Below, one piece after another: positions 9,740 through 19,058 of a stretch of 64,000 bases of DNA. Within the stretch, counting starts at the first letter, position 1. The number at the start of each line of letters is the position of its first letter. The stretch spans positions 1 to 64,000 of the forward strand of contig NZ_VITV01000002.1 in NCBI RefSeq assembly GCF_007828035.1. Reading direction: 5' to 3'. The position numbers and the translations under genes were made by a program. The notes under the pieces are model-generated. The model searched no databases, had not been told where the DNA came from, and worked only from the letters and a program-made list of their open reading frames with translations. The stretch comes from Nitrospirillum amazonense. Lineage in GTDB: Bacteria > Pseudomonadota > Alphaproteobacteria > Azospirillales > Azospirillaceae.

Positions 9740-11074
9740 ATGGCTTCAGCCGCCGAGCAGCTCGCCGCCAATCTTAATTTCGGCTCCTTCGCCAAGGCCA
9801 CGGAACTGAAGAAGCGGCTCTGGTTCACCCTGGGAGCGCTCATCGTTTTCCGCCTGGGCACCTACATTCCCCTGCCGGGCATCAACGTCCAGGCCTTCGC
9901 CGACGTTTTCAACCAGGCCAAGGGCGGCATCCTGGGCATGTTCAACATGTTCGCGGGTGGCGCCATTGAGCGCATGAGCATCTTCGCGCTCAACATCATG
10001 CCTTACATCTCCGCCAGCATCATCGTGCAGCTGCTGACGGCCGTGATCCCCAGCCTCGAAGCCATGAAGAAGGAAGGCGAGGCGGGTCGTAAGAAGATCA
10101 ACCAGTACACCCGCTACGGCACGGTGATCCTGGCCATCTTCCAGTCCTATGGCCTGGCCGTGGCACTGCAGGGCGCCAAGGGCGGCACGGTGATCGATCC
10201 CGGCCCCTTCTTCATCATCAGCACCGTGGTCACCATGGTGGGTGGCACCATGTTCCTGATGTGGCTGGGTGAGCAGATCACTGCCCGGGGCGTGGGCAAC
10301 GGCACCTCGCTGATCATCTTCACCGGCATCGTGGCGGCCCTGCCCAAGGCGCTGATGCAGCTGCTGGAACTGGGCCGTACCGGGGCCATCGGCTTCGGCA
10401 TCCTGGCCCTGCTGCTGGCCATCGCCGTGGGCGTGATCTTCTTCATCGTGTTTATGGAACGCGCCCAGCGCCGGCTGATCGTGCAGTACCCGAAGCGCCA
10501 GGTGGGCAACAAGGTCTATGGGGGTGAAGCCTCGCACCTGCCCCTGAAGCTGAACACGTCGGGCGTCATCCCGCCGATCTTCGCCAGCTCGCTTCTGCTG
10601 CTGCCGGCCACCGTCACCGGTTTTTCCGGCGGCACCGGTCCGGAGATCCTGCAGACCATCGCCCGCTATGTCACCCATGGCCAGCCGCTCTATATCGTGC
10701 TGTACATGGCGCTGATCGTGTTCTTCAGCTTTTTCTATACCGCGGTCGTGTTCAACCCGACCGAGACGGCGGAGAATCTGAAGAAGTATGGCGGTTTCAT
10801 CCCCGGTATCCGTCCGGGTAAGAACACCGCTGACTATCTGGACTTTGTTCTCACCCGTTTGACGGTGTTGGGCGCCGGCTACCTGGTGGTGGTTTGTCTA
10901 TTGCCCGAACTGTTGATGGCCAAGAACGCTATTCCTTTTTATTTTGGCGGCACCAGCCTGCTAATTGTGGTAACGGTGACTATGGACACGGTCGCCCAGA
11001 TCCATTCGCATCTGCTGGCGCATCAATATGAAGGCCTCATCAAGAAGGCAAAGCTGAGGGGGAGGCGTGGATGA
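9740..11074 (+). CDS. secY: Preprotein translocase subunit SecY
   Basis: 444 residues, ten predicted membrane segments. SecY is the central channel of the SecYEG translocon. The cytosolic loop with RRLIVQYPKRQVG and the plug and pore region near IERMSIFALNIMPYISASII are typical, as is the NPTETAENLKKYGGFIPGIR loop between TM8 and TM9 used for ribosome/SecA binding. The ATG at 9740 follows GATAGGAACGG. The last codons overlap the adk start (ATGA). Confidence 0.97.
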   Translation: MASAAEQLAANLNFGSFAKATELKKRLWFTLGALIVFRLGTYIPLPGINVQAFADVFNQAKGGILGMFNMFAGGAIERMSIFALNIMPYISASIIVQLLTAVIPSLEAMKKEGEAGRKKINQYTRYGTVILAIFQSYGLAVALQGAKGGTVIDPGPFFIISTVVTMVGGTMFLMWLGEQITARGVGNGTSLIIFTGIVAALPKALMQLLELGRTGAIGFGILALLLAIAVGVIFFIVFMERAQRRLIVQYPKRQVGNKVYGGEASHLPLKLNTSGVIPPIFASSLLLLPATVTGFSGGTGPEILQTIARYVTHGQPLYIVLYMALIVFFSFFYTAVVFNPTETAENLKKYGGFIPGIRPGKNTADYLDFVLTRLTVLGAGYLVVVCLLPELLMAKNAIPFYFGGTSLLIVVTVTMDTVAQIHSHLLAHQYEGLIKKAKLRGRRG

Positions 11075-11718
11075 ACCTGATTCTTCTGGGGCCGCCGGGC
11101 GCCGGCAAGGGAACGCAGGCGCAGCGGCTTGAACGGAAGTTCGGGTTGGTGCAGTTGTCGACGGGCGACATGTTGCGGGCGCTGAAGGATAGCGGCAGCC
11201 CCCTGGGTCAGCAGGCCAAGGAGATCATGGCCGCCGGCAAGCTGATGCCGGACGCGATCATGGTCGAGATGATCGCCGACCGCATCACCCAGCCGGATTG
11301 CGCCAAGGGCTTCATCCTCGACGGCTTCCCCCGCACGGTTCCACAGGCTGAGGCCCTGGACCGCATGCTGGCGGACAAGCACCTGAAGCTGGACCACATC
11401 ATCGAGATGGTGGTGGACGACGCAGCCCTGGTGGAGCGTGTGACCGGCCGGTATACCTGCGCCAAATGCGGCGCCGGCTATCACGACAAGTTCCACCAGC
11501 CCAAGGTGGCGGGCGTCTGCGACATCTGCGGCTCGACCGAGTTCAAGCGCCGGGCCGACGACAACGCCGAGACCTTCACCAAGCGTCTGGCGGAATACCA
11601 CGCGCTGACGGCGCCCATCCTGCCTTACTATCAGGGCAAGGGCGTGCTGAAGCAGGTGGACGGCATGGCGGAGATCGACGAGGTCACCCGTCAGCTGGAA
11701 GCCATCATCGCCGCCTGA
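11071..11718 (+). CDS. adk: Adenylate kinase, zinc-lid type
   Basis: 215 residues. It interconverts ATP + AMP and 2 ADP in the cytosol. The P-loop GPPGAGKGTQA is at residues 7-17, the AMP-binding region includes STGDMLR and DGFPRT. The LID (about residues 126-163) holds two CxxC pairs, CAKC and CDIC, indicating a structural zinc as in Gram-positive enzymes. The start codon overlaps the secY stop (ATGA), so synthesis is coupled to secY. Confidence 0.97.
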   Translation: MNLILLGPPGAGKGTQAQRLERKFGLVQLSTGDMLRALKDSGSPLGQQAKEIMAAGKLMPDAIMVEMIADRITQPDCAKGFILDGFPRTVPQAEALDRMLADKHLKLDHIIEMVVDDAALVERVTGRYTCAKCGAGYHDKFHQPKVAGVCDICGSTEFKRRADDNAETFTKRLAEYHALTAPILPYYQGKGVLKQVDGMAEIDEVTRQLEAIIAA

Positions 11719-11746
11719 GCCTCGGGCGTCGCGGTTGTCCGAATAG

Positions 11747-11789
11747 GGAAAGGGCCGTTTCTCCAGTGGGGGAGGCGGCCTTTTCCTTT
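11747..11789 (+). terminator. Terminator after adk
   Basis: An 11-bp stem with one G-U pair (11747-11757 with 11776-11786) whose outer part is A-rich on the left and T-rich on the right (CCTTTTCCTTT), so it could work in both directions. It begins 29 bp after the adk stop and closes the secY-adk unit. Confidence 0.75.
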
Positions 11790-11844
11790 GGTGGCCTATC
11801 ACCTGGCTGCATGCCCGGCGTGGGCGCCGCCCGCGTGGGCGCGG

Positions 11845-11872
11845 TTGACATCCGGTCGCGCCTGCGTATACT
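11845..11872 (+). promoter_or_regulatory. Sigma70-type promoter for rpsM-rpsK-rpoA-rplQ
   Basis: TTGACA (11845-11850), a 16-bp spacer and TATACT (11867-11872) give a near-consensus housekeeping promoter. Transcription would begin near 11879, leaving a leader of about 257 nt before the rpsM GTG. It lies just downstream of the adk terminator, as expected for an independent alpha operon. Confidence 0.75.
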
Positions 11873-12136
11873 CCCGCATCCGATCCGTTCCGGGCTGTGG
11901 CCCTGCGGGTCCGGATGAAACCGGCTCTCGGCCCTGGCGCCCCTTTGGGGTGGCGGGACGGAGTTGGTTCGTATGTGCATTTGGAGATCCTGGAGTTTCC
12001 AGGTTTTCTTCGGATGAGATGCCCCGAAGGTCATTGGATGTCCCCGCCACGGGAGCCGGTGATCAGGCGGGGTGTGGACGAAGATCGCATCGCCCGGGCG
12101 TGACGCCGGGGCGGGCATGAACGATGGAGAAAGCGC

Positions 12137-12505
12137 GTGGCGCGTATCGCTGGCGTTAATATTCCCACCGCGAAGCGGGTGGAAATCGCCCTTCAGTACA
12201 TTCACGGCATCGGTCCCTTCATGGCGAAGGAGATCTGCGGCAAGGTCGGCATTCCGCTGGAGCGCCGCGTGCATCAGCTGACCGACGACGAAGTCCTGCG
12301 TATCCGCGAAGTCATCGACAGCGACTACTCGGTCGAAGGCGACCTGCGTCGCTCTGTCGCCATGAACATCAAGCGGCTCATGGACATGGCCTGCTACCGC
12401 GGCCTGCGTCACCGCAAGGGCCTGCCGGTCCGCGGTCAGCGCACGCACACCAACGCGCGCACCCGCAAGGGCCCGGCCAAGCCGATCGCCGGTAAGAAGA
12501 AGTAA
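12137..12505 (+). CDS. rpsM: 30S ribosomal protein S13
   Basis: 122 residues. S13 bridges the 30S head to the 50S subunit. [20 protein letters not shown] and the helix-two-turn-helix [19 protein letters not shown] are canonical, with the tail [14 protein letters not shown]. It starts at a GTG with GGAG 7 nt upstream. First gene of the alpha operon here. Confidence 0.97.
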   Translation: MARIAGVNIPTAKRVEIALQYIHGIGPFMAKEICGKVGIPLERRVHQLTDDEVLRIREVIDSDYSVEGDLRRSVAMNIKRLMDMACYRGLRHRKGLPVRGQRTHTNARTRKGPAKPIAGKKK

Positions 12506-12524
12506 GCTGAAGGACTGATAAGAA

Positions 12525-12923
12525 ATGGCAAAGCCCAACGCTTCTGCCGCCCGGCTTCGTCGCCGCGAGCGCAAGAACATCACCTCGGGCGTGGCGCATG
12601 TGAACGCCTCGTTCAACAACACCATGATCACCATCACCGACGCCCAGGGCAACACCATCGCTTGGTCCTCGTCGGGCATGATGGGCTTCAAGGGTTCGCG
12701 CAAGTCGACCCCCTACGCCGCCCAGATGGCCGCCGAAGACGCGGGCCGCAAGGCCCAGGAACACGGCATGCGCACCCTGGAAGTGGAAGTGAAGGGTCCG
12801 GGTTCGGGCCGTGAGTCCGCCCTGCGCGCCCTGCAGTCGGTCGGCTTCCAGATCACGTCCATCCGCGACGTGACGCCGATCCCGCACAATGGCGTTCGCC
12901 CGCCGAAGAAGCGCCGCGTCTGA
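12525..12923 (+). CDS. rpsK: 30S ribosomal protein S11
   Basis: 132 residues. S11 forms part of the 30S platform near the E site. [20 protein letters not shown] and the C-terminal [20 protein letters not shown] are diagnostic. In E. coli rpsD would follow; here rpsD is absent and a 232-bp gap with perfect inverted repeats lies before rpoA. Confidence 0.97.
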   Translation: MAKPNASAARLRRRERKNITSGVAHVNASFNNTMITITDAQGNTIAWSSSGMMGFKGSRKSTPYAAQMAAEDAGRKAQEHGMRTLEVEVKGPGSGRESALRALQSVGFQITSIRDVTPIPHNGVRPPKKRRV

Positions 12924-12939
12924 TCGTTCTACCGATTAC

Positions 12940-12964
12940 GGAGGCGGCCCTTGCGGCCGCTTCC
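12940..12964 (+). promoter_or_regulatory. Stem-loop after rpsK
   Basis: A 10-bp stem with one G-U pair (12940-12949/12955-12964) and a 5-nt loop lies 16 bp after the rpsK stop. A second short stem AAACGC/GCGTTT (12970-12975/12980-12985) follows directly, with TTT then CCCC after it. Not a clean terminator; a processing or partial termination site is possible. Confidence 0.4.
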
Positions 12965-13059
12965 GGTCCAAACGCTTCCGCGTTTCCCCGCCGCCCCGGG
13001 ACCGGCTTTCGCATGCCATCGCGATCGCCCATGCATGGGGGAGGTGGTCAGGTTCAGGA

Positions 13060-13089
13060 CAGGGCGCCGGTCGCAGGACCGGCGCCCTG
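13060..13089 (+). promoter_or_regulatory. Perfect 13-bp stem-loop in the rpoA leader
   Basis: Positions 13060-13072 pair without mismatch to 13077-13089 around a GCAG loop, almost all G-C. There is no U-tract. It stands 67 bp upstream of the rpoA GTG. Such a stable structure between co-transcribed genes could set mRNA processing or rpoA expression; the role is inferred. Confidence 0.5.
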
Positions 13090-13155
13090 ATCCGCAACCC
13101 GACAGCGGTGAAACCGGGTGTCGTGTCCTCCCGATGGCATTAGAGGCAACTACCC

Positions 13156-14172
13156 GTGATTCAGAAGAACTGGCAGACCCTGGAAAAGCCCAGCAAGCTC
13201 GACGTGAACGTCGGTGCCGATCCGCGCCGTGAGGCCACGATCGTCGCCGGCCCGCTGGAGCGTGGCTTTGGCCTGACCCTGGGCAACGCCCTGCGCCGCG
13301 TCCTGCTGTCGTCCCTTCAGGGGGCGGCGGTCACCGCCATCCACATCGATGGCGTCCTGCACGAATTCTCCTCCATCCCCGGCGTCCGTGAGGACGTGAC
13401 CGACATCGTTCTGAACATCAAGAACATGGGTCTGAAGATGGAGGGCGAGGGCCCGAAGCGGCTGCGCCTGCGCGCCGAAGGCCCCAAGGAAGTCACCGCC
13501 GGCATGATCGAGGTGACGGGCGACATCGAGGTGATGGATCCCGACCTGGTGATCTGCACCCTGGACGCCGGCGCCCGCCTGAACATGGAACTGACGGTCG
13601 AGAAGGGCAAGGGCTACGTCCCCGCCAGCCAGAACCGTCCGGAAGACGCCCCCATCGGCCTGATCCCGATCGACGCCCTGTACAGCCCCATCCGCAAGGT
13701 GGCGTACAAGGTGGAGAATACCCGCCTGGGCCAGCGCACCGACTATGACAAGCTGTCGCTGTCGATCGAGACCAACGGCGCCGTGACGCCCGAGGATGCC
13801 GTGGCCATCGCCGCCCGCATCCTGCAGGACCAGCTGCAGCTGTTCATCAACTTCGAGGAGCCGCAGGCCGTCACCGCGTCGGAGAAGTCCGACGAGGTGC
13901 CGTTCAACAAGAACCTGCTGCGCAAGGTGGACGAGCTGGAACTGTCGGTCCGTTCGGCCAACTGCCTGAAGAACGACAACATCGTCTACATCGGCGACCT
14001 GGTGCAGAAGACGGAAGCGGAAATGCTCCGCACCCCGAACTTCGGCCGCAAGTCGCTGAACGAAATCAAGGAAGTGCTGTCCCAGATGGGCTTGCACCTC
14101 GGCATGGAAATCCCGAACTGGCCGCCCGAGAACATCGAGGACCTGGCCAAGCGTTTGGAAGAGCCGTACTGA
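13156..14172 (+). CDS. rpoA: RNA polymerase subunit alpha
   Basis: 338 residues. The N-terminal domain (to about residue 235) dimerises and nucleates RNA polymerase assembly, seen in [20 protein letters not shown]. The C-terminal domain (about 255-330) binds UP elements and activators, seen in [20 protein letters not shown] and [16 protein letters not shown]. It starts with GTG ([15 protein letters not shown]), with AGAGG about 9 nt upstream. Unusually long gaps flank it on both sides. Confidence 0.97.
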   Translation: MIQKNWQTLEKPSKLDVNVGADPRREATIVAGPLERGFGLTLGNALRRVLLSSLQGAAVTAIHIDGVLHEFSSIPGVREDVTDIVLNIKNMGLKMEGEGPKRLRLRAEGPKEVTAGMIEVTGDIEVMDPDLVICTLDAGARLNMELTVEKGKGYVPASQNRPEDAPIGLIPIDALYSPIRKVAYKVENTRLGQRTDYDKLSLSIETNGAVTPEDAVAIAARILQDQLQLFINFEEPQAVTASEKSDEVPFNKNLLRKVDELELSVRSANCLKNDNIVYIGDLVQKTEAEMLRTPNFGRKSLNEIKEVLSQMGLHLGMEIPNWPPENIEDLAKRLEEPY

Positions 14173-14187
14173 GCTTGATGTGAGGTT

Positions 14188-14217
14188 CTCCGCATCCGGT
14201 TACGGCCGGATGCGGAG
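14188..14217 (+). promoter_or_regulatory. Perfect 12-bp stem-loop after rpoA
   Basis: CTCCGCATCCGG (14188-14199) pairs perfectly with 14206-14217 across a 6-nt loop. It begins 16 bp past the rpoA stop and no U-tract follows. It resembles the structure before rpoA in strength and lack of a tail. Confidence 0.45.
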
Positions 14218-14296
14218 TACAGGGCATAGGGCCCACCCCCGCCGTACCGGCCAGCGCCCCTTACGGGCACAGGCGGGCGTTTCGGGGATCGTCATA

Positions 14297-14315
14297 GGTG
14301 TCGGCATCCGACACC
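14297..14315 (+). promoter_or_regulatory. 8-bp stem-loop just before rplQ
   Basis: GGTGTCGG (14297-14304) and CCGACACC (14308-14315) form a perfect stem with a 3-nt loop, placed directly upstream of the AAAGGAG ribosome-binding site of rplQ. It could influence rplQ translation. Confidence 0.35.
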
Positions 14316-14337
14316 CGGACATGAAAGGAGAAGCACC

Positions 14338-14760
14338 ATGCGTCACGGCGTTTCCGGGCGTAAGTTCAGCAAGACCTCTACCCACCGTCTGGCCATGTTC
14401 TCCAACATGGCCAATGCCCTGATTAAGCACGAGCAGATCAAGACGACCCTGCCGAAGGCCAAGGACCTGCGGCCGATCGTGGAGAAGCTGATCACGCTGG
14501 GCAAGAAGGGCGGCCTCGCCAACCGTCGCCTGGCGTTCGCGGAACTGCGCGACAACGCCATGGTCGACAAGCTGTTCACCACTATCGCCGAGCGTTACAA
14601 GGACCGTCAGGGTGGCTACACCCGCGTCCTGAAGGCCGGCTTCCGCTACGGTGACATGGCCGCCATGGCCGTCATCGAGCTGGTGGACCGCGACGTCTCC
14701 GCCAAGGGCCAGGACAGCGGTCCGGTCCAGGTGACGGAGACCGAGGAAGAAGCGGCCTGA
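14338..14760 (+). CDS. rplQ: 50S ribosomal protein L17
   Basis: 140 residues. L17 sits near the tunnel exit. [20 protein letters not shown] is the family N-terminus and [20 protein letters not shown] is conserved. The Glu-rich tail is a common extension. AAAGGAG precedes the ATG. It is the last gene of the alpha operon, followed by a clear terminator. Confidence 0.97.
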   Translation: MRHGVSGRKFSKTSTHRLAMFSNMANALIKHEQIKTTLPKAKDLRPIVEKLITLGKKGGLANRRLAFAELRDNAMVDKLFTTIAERYKDRQGGYTRVLKAGFRYGDMAAMAVIELVDRDVSAKGQDSGPVQVTETEEEAA

Positions 14761-14796
14761 GTCTAGGCTGTTCCACTTCCGGAATGGTAAGGGAAG

Positions 14797-14825
14797 GGGC
14801 GGATCCGTGAGGGTCCGCCCTTTTT
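14797..14825 (+). terminator. Intrinsic terminator after rplQ
   Basis: A 10-bp stem with one G-U pair (14797-14806/14811-14820), a GTGA tetraloop and TTTTT (14821-14825). A textbook Rho-independent terminator ending the ribosomal cluster. Confidence 0.9.
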
Positions 14826-14848
14826 CATTGCTCTGGCGGCGGGGGCGG

Positions 14849-14928
14849 GGCGCGACCGTGTCGCGCCGCAGCGCCCGTATAAGCCCGTGGACGGGCGGGG
14901 GCCAAATCGCGCATCCTGCCGCCCGTCC
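14849..14928 (+). repeat. Two perfect inverted repeats upstream of the lipoprotein gene
   Basis: GGCGCGAC/GTCGCGCC (14849-14856/14860-14867) and GGACGGGCGG/CCGCCCGTCC (14889-14898/14919-14928) flank a TATAAG-like hexamer (14878-14883). They may be leader hairpins or operators for the following gene. No consensus -35 was seen, so a promoter is not claimed. Confidence 0.3.
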
Positions 14929-14977
14929 ATCGCCGGTACGACAGGCGTGCGGCGGGCGCGGACAGGAGGATGAACCG

Positions 14978-15229
14978 GTGCGTATTTTGGGGACCAAGGC
15001 GGCTTTCGCCGGCCTGCTTTTGATAGGGCTGGCGGGCTGCATGGCGCTGCCGTCGCAGCGCGAGGGCAAGCTGGACACCCACGCGGCCTGCGTGGCGCGC
15101 TGCAACCGCGACAGCCAGGTGTGCGGCGACACCAAGGCCGGGCAGAGCGATCATACGCCCGAACTGAACAACGGCATGTGCCAACGCGACCTGAAATCCT
15201 GCCTGAACCGTTGCGGCGACCCGGGCTGA
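14978..15229 (+). CDS. Small Cys-rich lipoprotein of unknown function
   Basis: 83 residues. A short signal sequence ends in the lipobox LAGC (the Cys is about residue 20), so the mature protein is probably lipid-anchored in the cell envelope. The mature part has a repeated cysteine pattern, CVARCNRDSQVC then CQRDLKSCLNRC, suggesting disulfide-linked helices in the periplasm. It starts at a GTG with AGGAGG 7 nt upstream; a longer frame from 14807 would run through the rplQ terminator and is rejected. I do not recognise the family. Confidence 0.7.
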   Translation: MRILGTKAAFAGLLLIGLAGCMALPSQREGKLDTHAACVARCNRDSQVCGDTKAGQSDHTPELNNGMCQRDLKSCLNRCGDPG

Positions 15230-15282
15230 ACCCTATCTCACCCCCGTCCCCTCGTTTCGATCAGACGTGAGAGTTCTTCCCC

Positions 15283-16707
<1,425 letters not shown>

Positions 16708-16743
16708 GGGCTTCGTCGCCGGCTGACGCGGTTTGCCGCCGCG

Positions 16744-17406
16744 TCAGCCCGGCGCCCGGGCCGCCCACCCGGTCAAGGTCCGGACCAATATGTCCACGTC
16801 ATGGGAATTTTGCGGATCGCCCCCTTGCGTCACCGGAATGGGGTGGCGATCGAAGCGCAAGCCTTCGCCATCCCTCCCCAGGAAGGTACTCATGGGGAAG
16901 GCGGTGCCGATGGCCGTCTGTTCCGGCGGATTCATCGAGACGTCGGCATACAGGTCCCGTGACGTGCCGGGGGGCAGGTCCAGCACCACCTGCCGCCAGG
17001 GCAAGTCATGCTCTTTCACATAGGCCTGGTCCTTTTCCCAGTCGCGCAGCCGGGAGACCAGGACGATTTCCAGCTTGTCCGCGCCCACCTGCTCCTGCAC
17101 CTGGCGCATCACGCGGAATTCCGCGACGCAAGGGGCGCACCAGTGGGCCCACTGGTTCACCCAAACGATCTTGCCCTTCAGGCTGTCGAAGCGGAACGGC
17201 TGCCCGGCCGTGTCCTTGAACGGCGCGGCGTGCAGGGCCGAGATATGGCGGGCCAATTCCGCAGGGCTGTCGGTGCGCTTGATCCGTTGAACCGGCGGCG
17301 GTGTGGGCGACGTGGTTGTGGCGTCGCTGGCCACGGCCGCCCAGGGGAGGCTGGGGACCCATGCCAAGACCGTGCCCAGGATCAGCCGCGTCAGTGTGTG
17401 GCTCAT
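16744..17406 (-). CDS. TlpA-like periplasmic thioredoxin-fold protein
   Basis: 220 residues from the ATG at 17406: a signal peptide (about 1-26, ending WAAVAS) then an alkyl hydroperoxide reductase/thioredoxin-like domain with the active-site motif WAHWCAPC (Cys90 and Cys93). Such proteins transfer electrons to substrates in the periplasm, for example in cytochrome biogenesis or disulfide reduction; the substrate is unknown. A longer frame from 17481 adds 25 residues that would mask the signal peptide. It is convergent with the protease gene. Confidence 0.85.
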   Translation of the reverse strand: MSHTLTRLILGTVLAWVPSLPWAAVASDATTTSPTPPPVQRIKRTDSPAELARHISALHAAPFKDTAGQPFRFDSLKGKIVWVNQWAHWCAPCVAEFRVMRQVQEQVGADKLEIVLVSRLRDWEKDQAYVKEHDLPWRQVVLDLPPGTSRDLYADVSMNPPEQTAIGTAFPMSTFLGRDGEGLRFDRHPIPVTQGGDPQNSHDVDILVRTLTGWAARAPG

Positions 17407-17611
17407 GGATAGGCCCTGTTTCCATTGGGCTGGCCGGCGACCAGCGACCCACTTTGGTTTATACGGGGAACGTTTATGCAACCCGGCGAGGGTGTAAATG
17501 GGGGCCCCGCGACAGGCATCCCTGAAATGGACGATGCCAAGGCGGGCCCTACTCTGGCATGGTGTTCCGGGGCCCGCTGTTCCGGGTTTGTATCCTCATG
17601 AGTAAGGCGCG

Positions 17612-18943
17612 ATGGTGAAGAGCGGATCGGGTTCCCTGTTCGAGGCGGAGGCGCCGCGCCCGCTGGCCGACCGGCTGCGGCCGACCGCGCTGGACCAGGT
17701 GGTGGGGCAGGAGCATCTGCTGGGCCCCAAGGGACCCATCGGCCGCATGGTGGCCGCCCACCGTCTCAGCTCCATGGTGCTGTGGGGCCCGCCGGGCTGC
17801 GGCAAGACCACCATCGCCCGTCTGCTGGCGCAAGCCACCACCCTGGCGTTCGAGCCCCTGTCCGCCGTGTTCTCCGGCGTGGCCGACCTGCGCAAGGTGT
17901 TCGAGGCGGCCAAGCAGCGCCGCCAGGCGGGCCAGGGCACCCTGTTGTTCATCGACGAGATCCACCGCTTCAACCGATCCCAGCAGGACGGCTTCCTGCC
18001 CTATGTCGAGGACGGCACGGTCACCCTGGTGGGCGCCACGACGGAGAATCCGTCGTTCGAGCTGAACGCTGCCTTGCTGTCCCGCGCCCAGGTCTTCGTC
18101 CTGAACCGCTTAGGCGAGGAGGCGCTGGAGAAGCTGATCGGCCGGGCGGAGGCGGAGGAGGGCCGCGCCCTGCCGCTGACCGAAGACGCGCGGGCGGCGC
18201 TGAAGGCCATGGCCGATGGCGACGGGCGCTATTTCCTGAATTTGGTGGAGGAGATTTACGCCGTGGTGCGTCCGGGGGAGGACCCGCTCGACACCAACGC
18301 CCTGACCGTGGCGGTGCAGCGGCGCATGCCCCTCTACGACAAGGCGCAGGAGGGGCACTACAACCTCATCAGCGCCCTGCACAAGTCGCTGCGCGGGTCG
18401 GACACCGACGCCGCCCTCTACTGGTATTCCCGCATGCTGGCGGGCGGCGAGGACCCGCGCTACATCGCCCGCCGCCTGGTGCGCTTCGCCAGCGAGGATA
18501 TCGGCATGGCCGATCCCCAGGCCCTGACCATCGCCCTTGCCGCCTGGGACGCCTATGAGCGCCTGGGCAGCCCGGAGGGGGAACTGGCCATCGCCCAATG
18601 CGTCATCTACCTGGGCACGGCGCCCAAATCCAATGCCGCCTACATGGCCATCAAGCAGGCGCAGCGCGCCGCCAAGGAAACGGGCAGCCTGATGCCGCCC
18701 ATGCACATCCTGAACGCGCCCACCCGTCTGATGAAGGATCTGGGCTACGGCAAGGGCTACAACTACGACCACGACACGGCCGATGGTTTTTCCGGCCAGA
18801 ATTATTTCCCCGATGGCATGGCGCGGCGGGAGTTCTATCAGCCGGTGGAGCGCGGCTTTGAACGCGAGATCAAGAAGCGCCAGGACTACTGGGCCAAGCT
18901 GCGCCAGCGCGCGGCGGAGGGCAAGGAGAGCGGCGAGAGCTGA
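17612..18943 (+). CDS. rarA: Replication-associated recombination ATPase RarA (MgsA)
   Basis: 443 residues. An AAA+ clamp-loader-like ATPase acting at stalled replication forks. Walker A GPPGCGKTT is at about 59-67, Walker B LLFIDEIHRFN and sensor GATTENPSFELN follow. The C-terminal tetramerisation domain includes GHYNLISALHKSLRGSD and the MPPMHILNAPTRLMKDLGYG block typical of RarA/MgsA/WRNIP1. Confidence 0.95.
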   Translation: MVKSGSGSLFEAEAPRPLADRLRPTALDQVVGQEHLLGPKGPIGRMVAAHRLSSMVLWGPPGCGKTTIARLLAQATTLAFEPLSAVFSGVADLRKVFEAAKQRRQAGQGTLLFIDEIHRFNRSQQDGFLPYVEDGTVTLVGATTENPSFELNAALLSRAQVFVLNRLGEEALEKLIGRAEAEEGRALPLTEDARAALKAMADGDGRYFLNLVEEIYAVVRPGEDPLDTNALTVAVQRRMPLYDKAQEGHYNLISALHKSLRGSDTDAALYWYSRMLAGGEDPRYIARRLVRFASEDIGMADPQALTIALAAWDAYERLGSPEGELAIAQCVIYLGTAPKSNAAYMAIKQAQRAAKETGSLMPPMHILNAPTRLMKDLGYGKGYNYDHDTADGFSGQNYFPDGMARREFYQPVERGFEREIKKRQDYWAKLRQRAAEGKESGES

Positions 18944-19058
18944 CGCCTGCCCTGATGGGCTATGCCCTTGAAATTATTTGCGGAGAAGGGGGGCTTCCGG
19001 CACCTCTATCGCGGAACTCGCGCCGGCATGCCGCGCGCCCCTTCCTATTGAGGATTTC

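Larger units (their letters stand above)
11719..12136 (+). other. 418-bp gap between adk and rpsM: terminator, promoter and structured leader
   Basis: No convincing coding sequence. It holds the adk terminator, the promoter at 11845-11872 and a leader of about 257 nt with successive stems: CCTGG/CCAGG (11989-11993/11999-12003) followed by TTTTCTT, CTTCGG/CCGAAG (12008-12013/12024-12029), and CCCCGCC/GGCGGGG (12042-12048/12066-12072). The first of these resembles a weak terminator. The arrangement suggests a regulated r-protein leader. Confidence 0.6.

Noticed and set aside
11897..12103. Possible leader peptide in the rpsM leader (GTG start, 68 codons)
   Set aside because: No RBS and no family; stems in the same region fit a structured leader better.
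12889..13143. Frames between rpsK and rpoA
   Set aside because: They translate the inverted repeats and overlap rpsK; no RBS. rpsD is not present.
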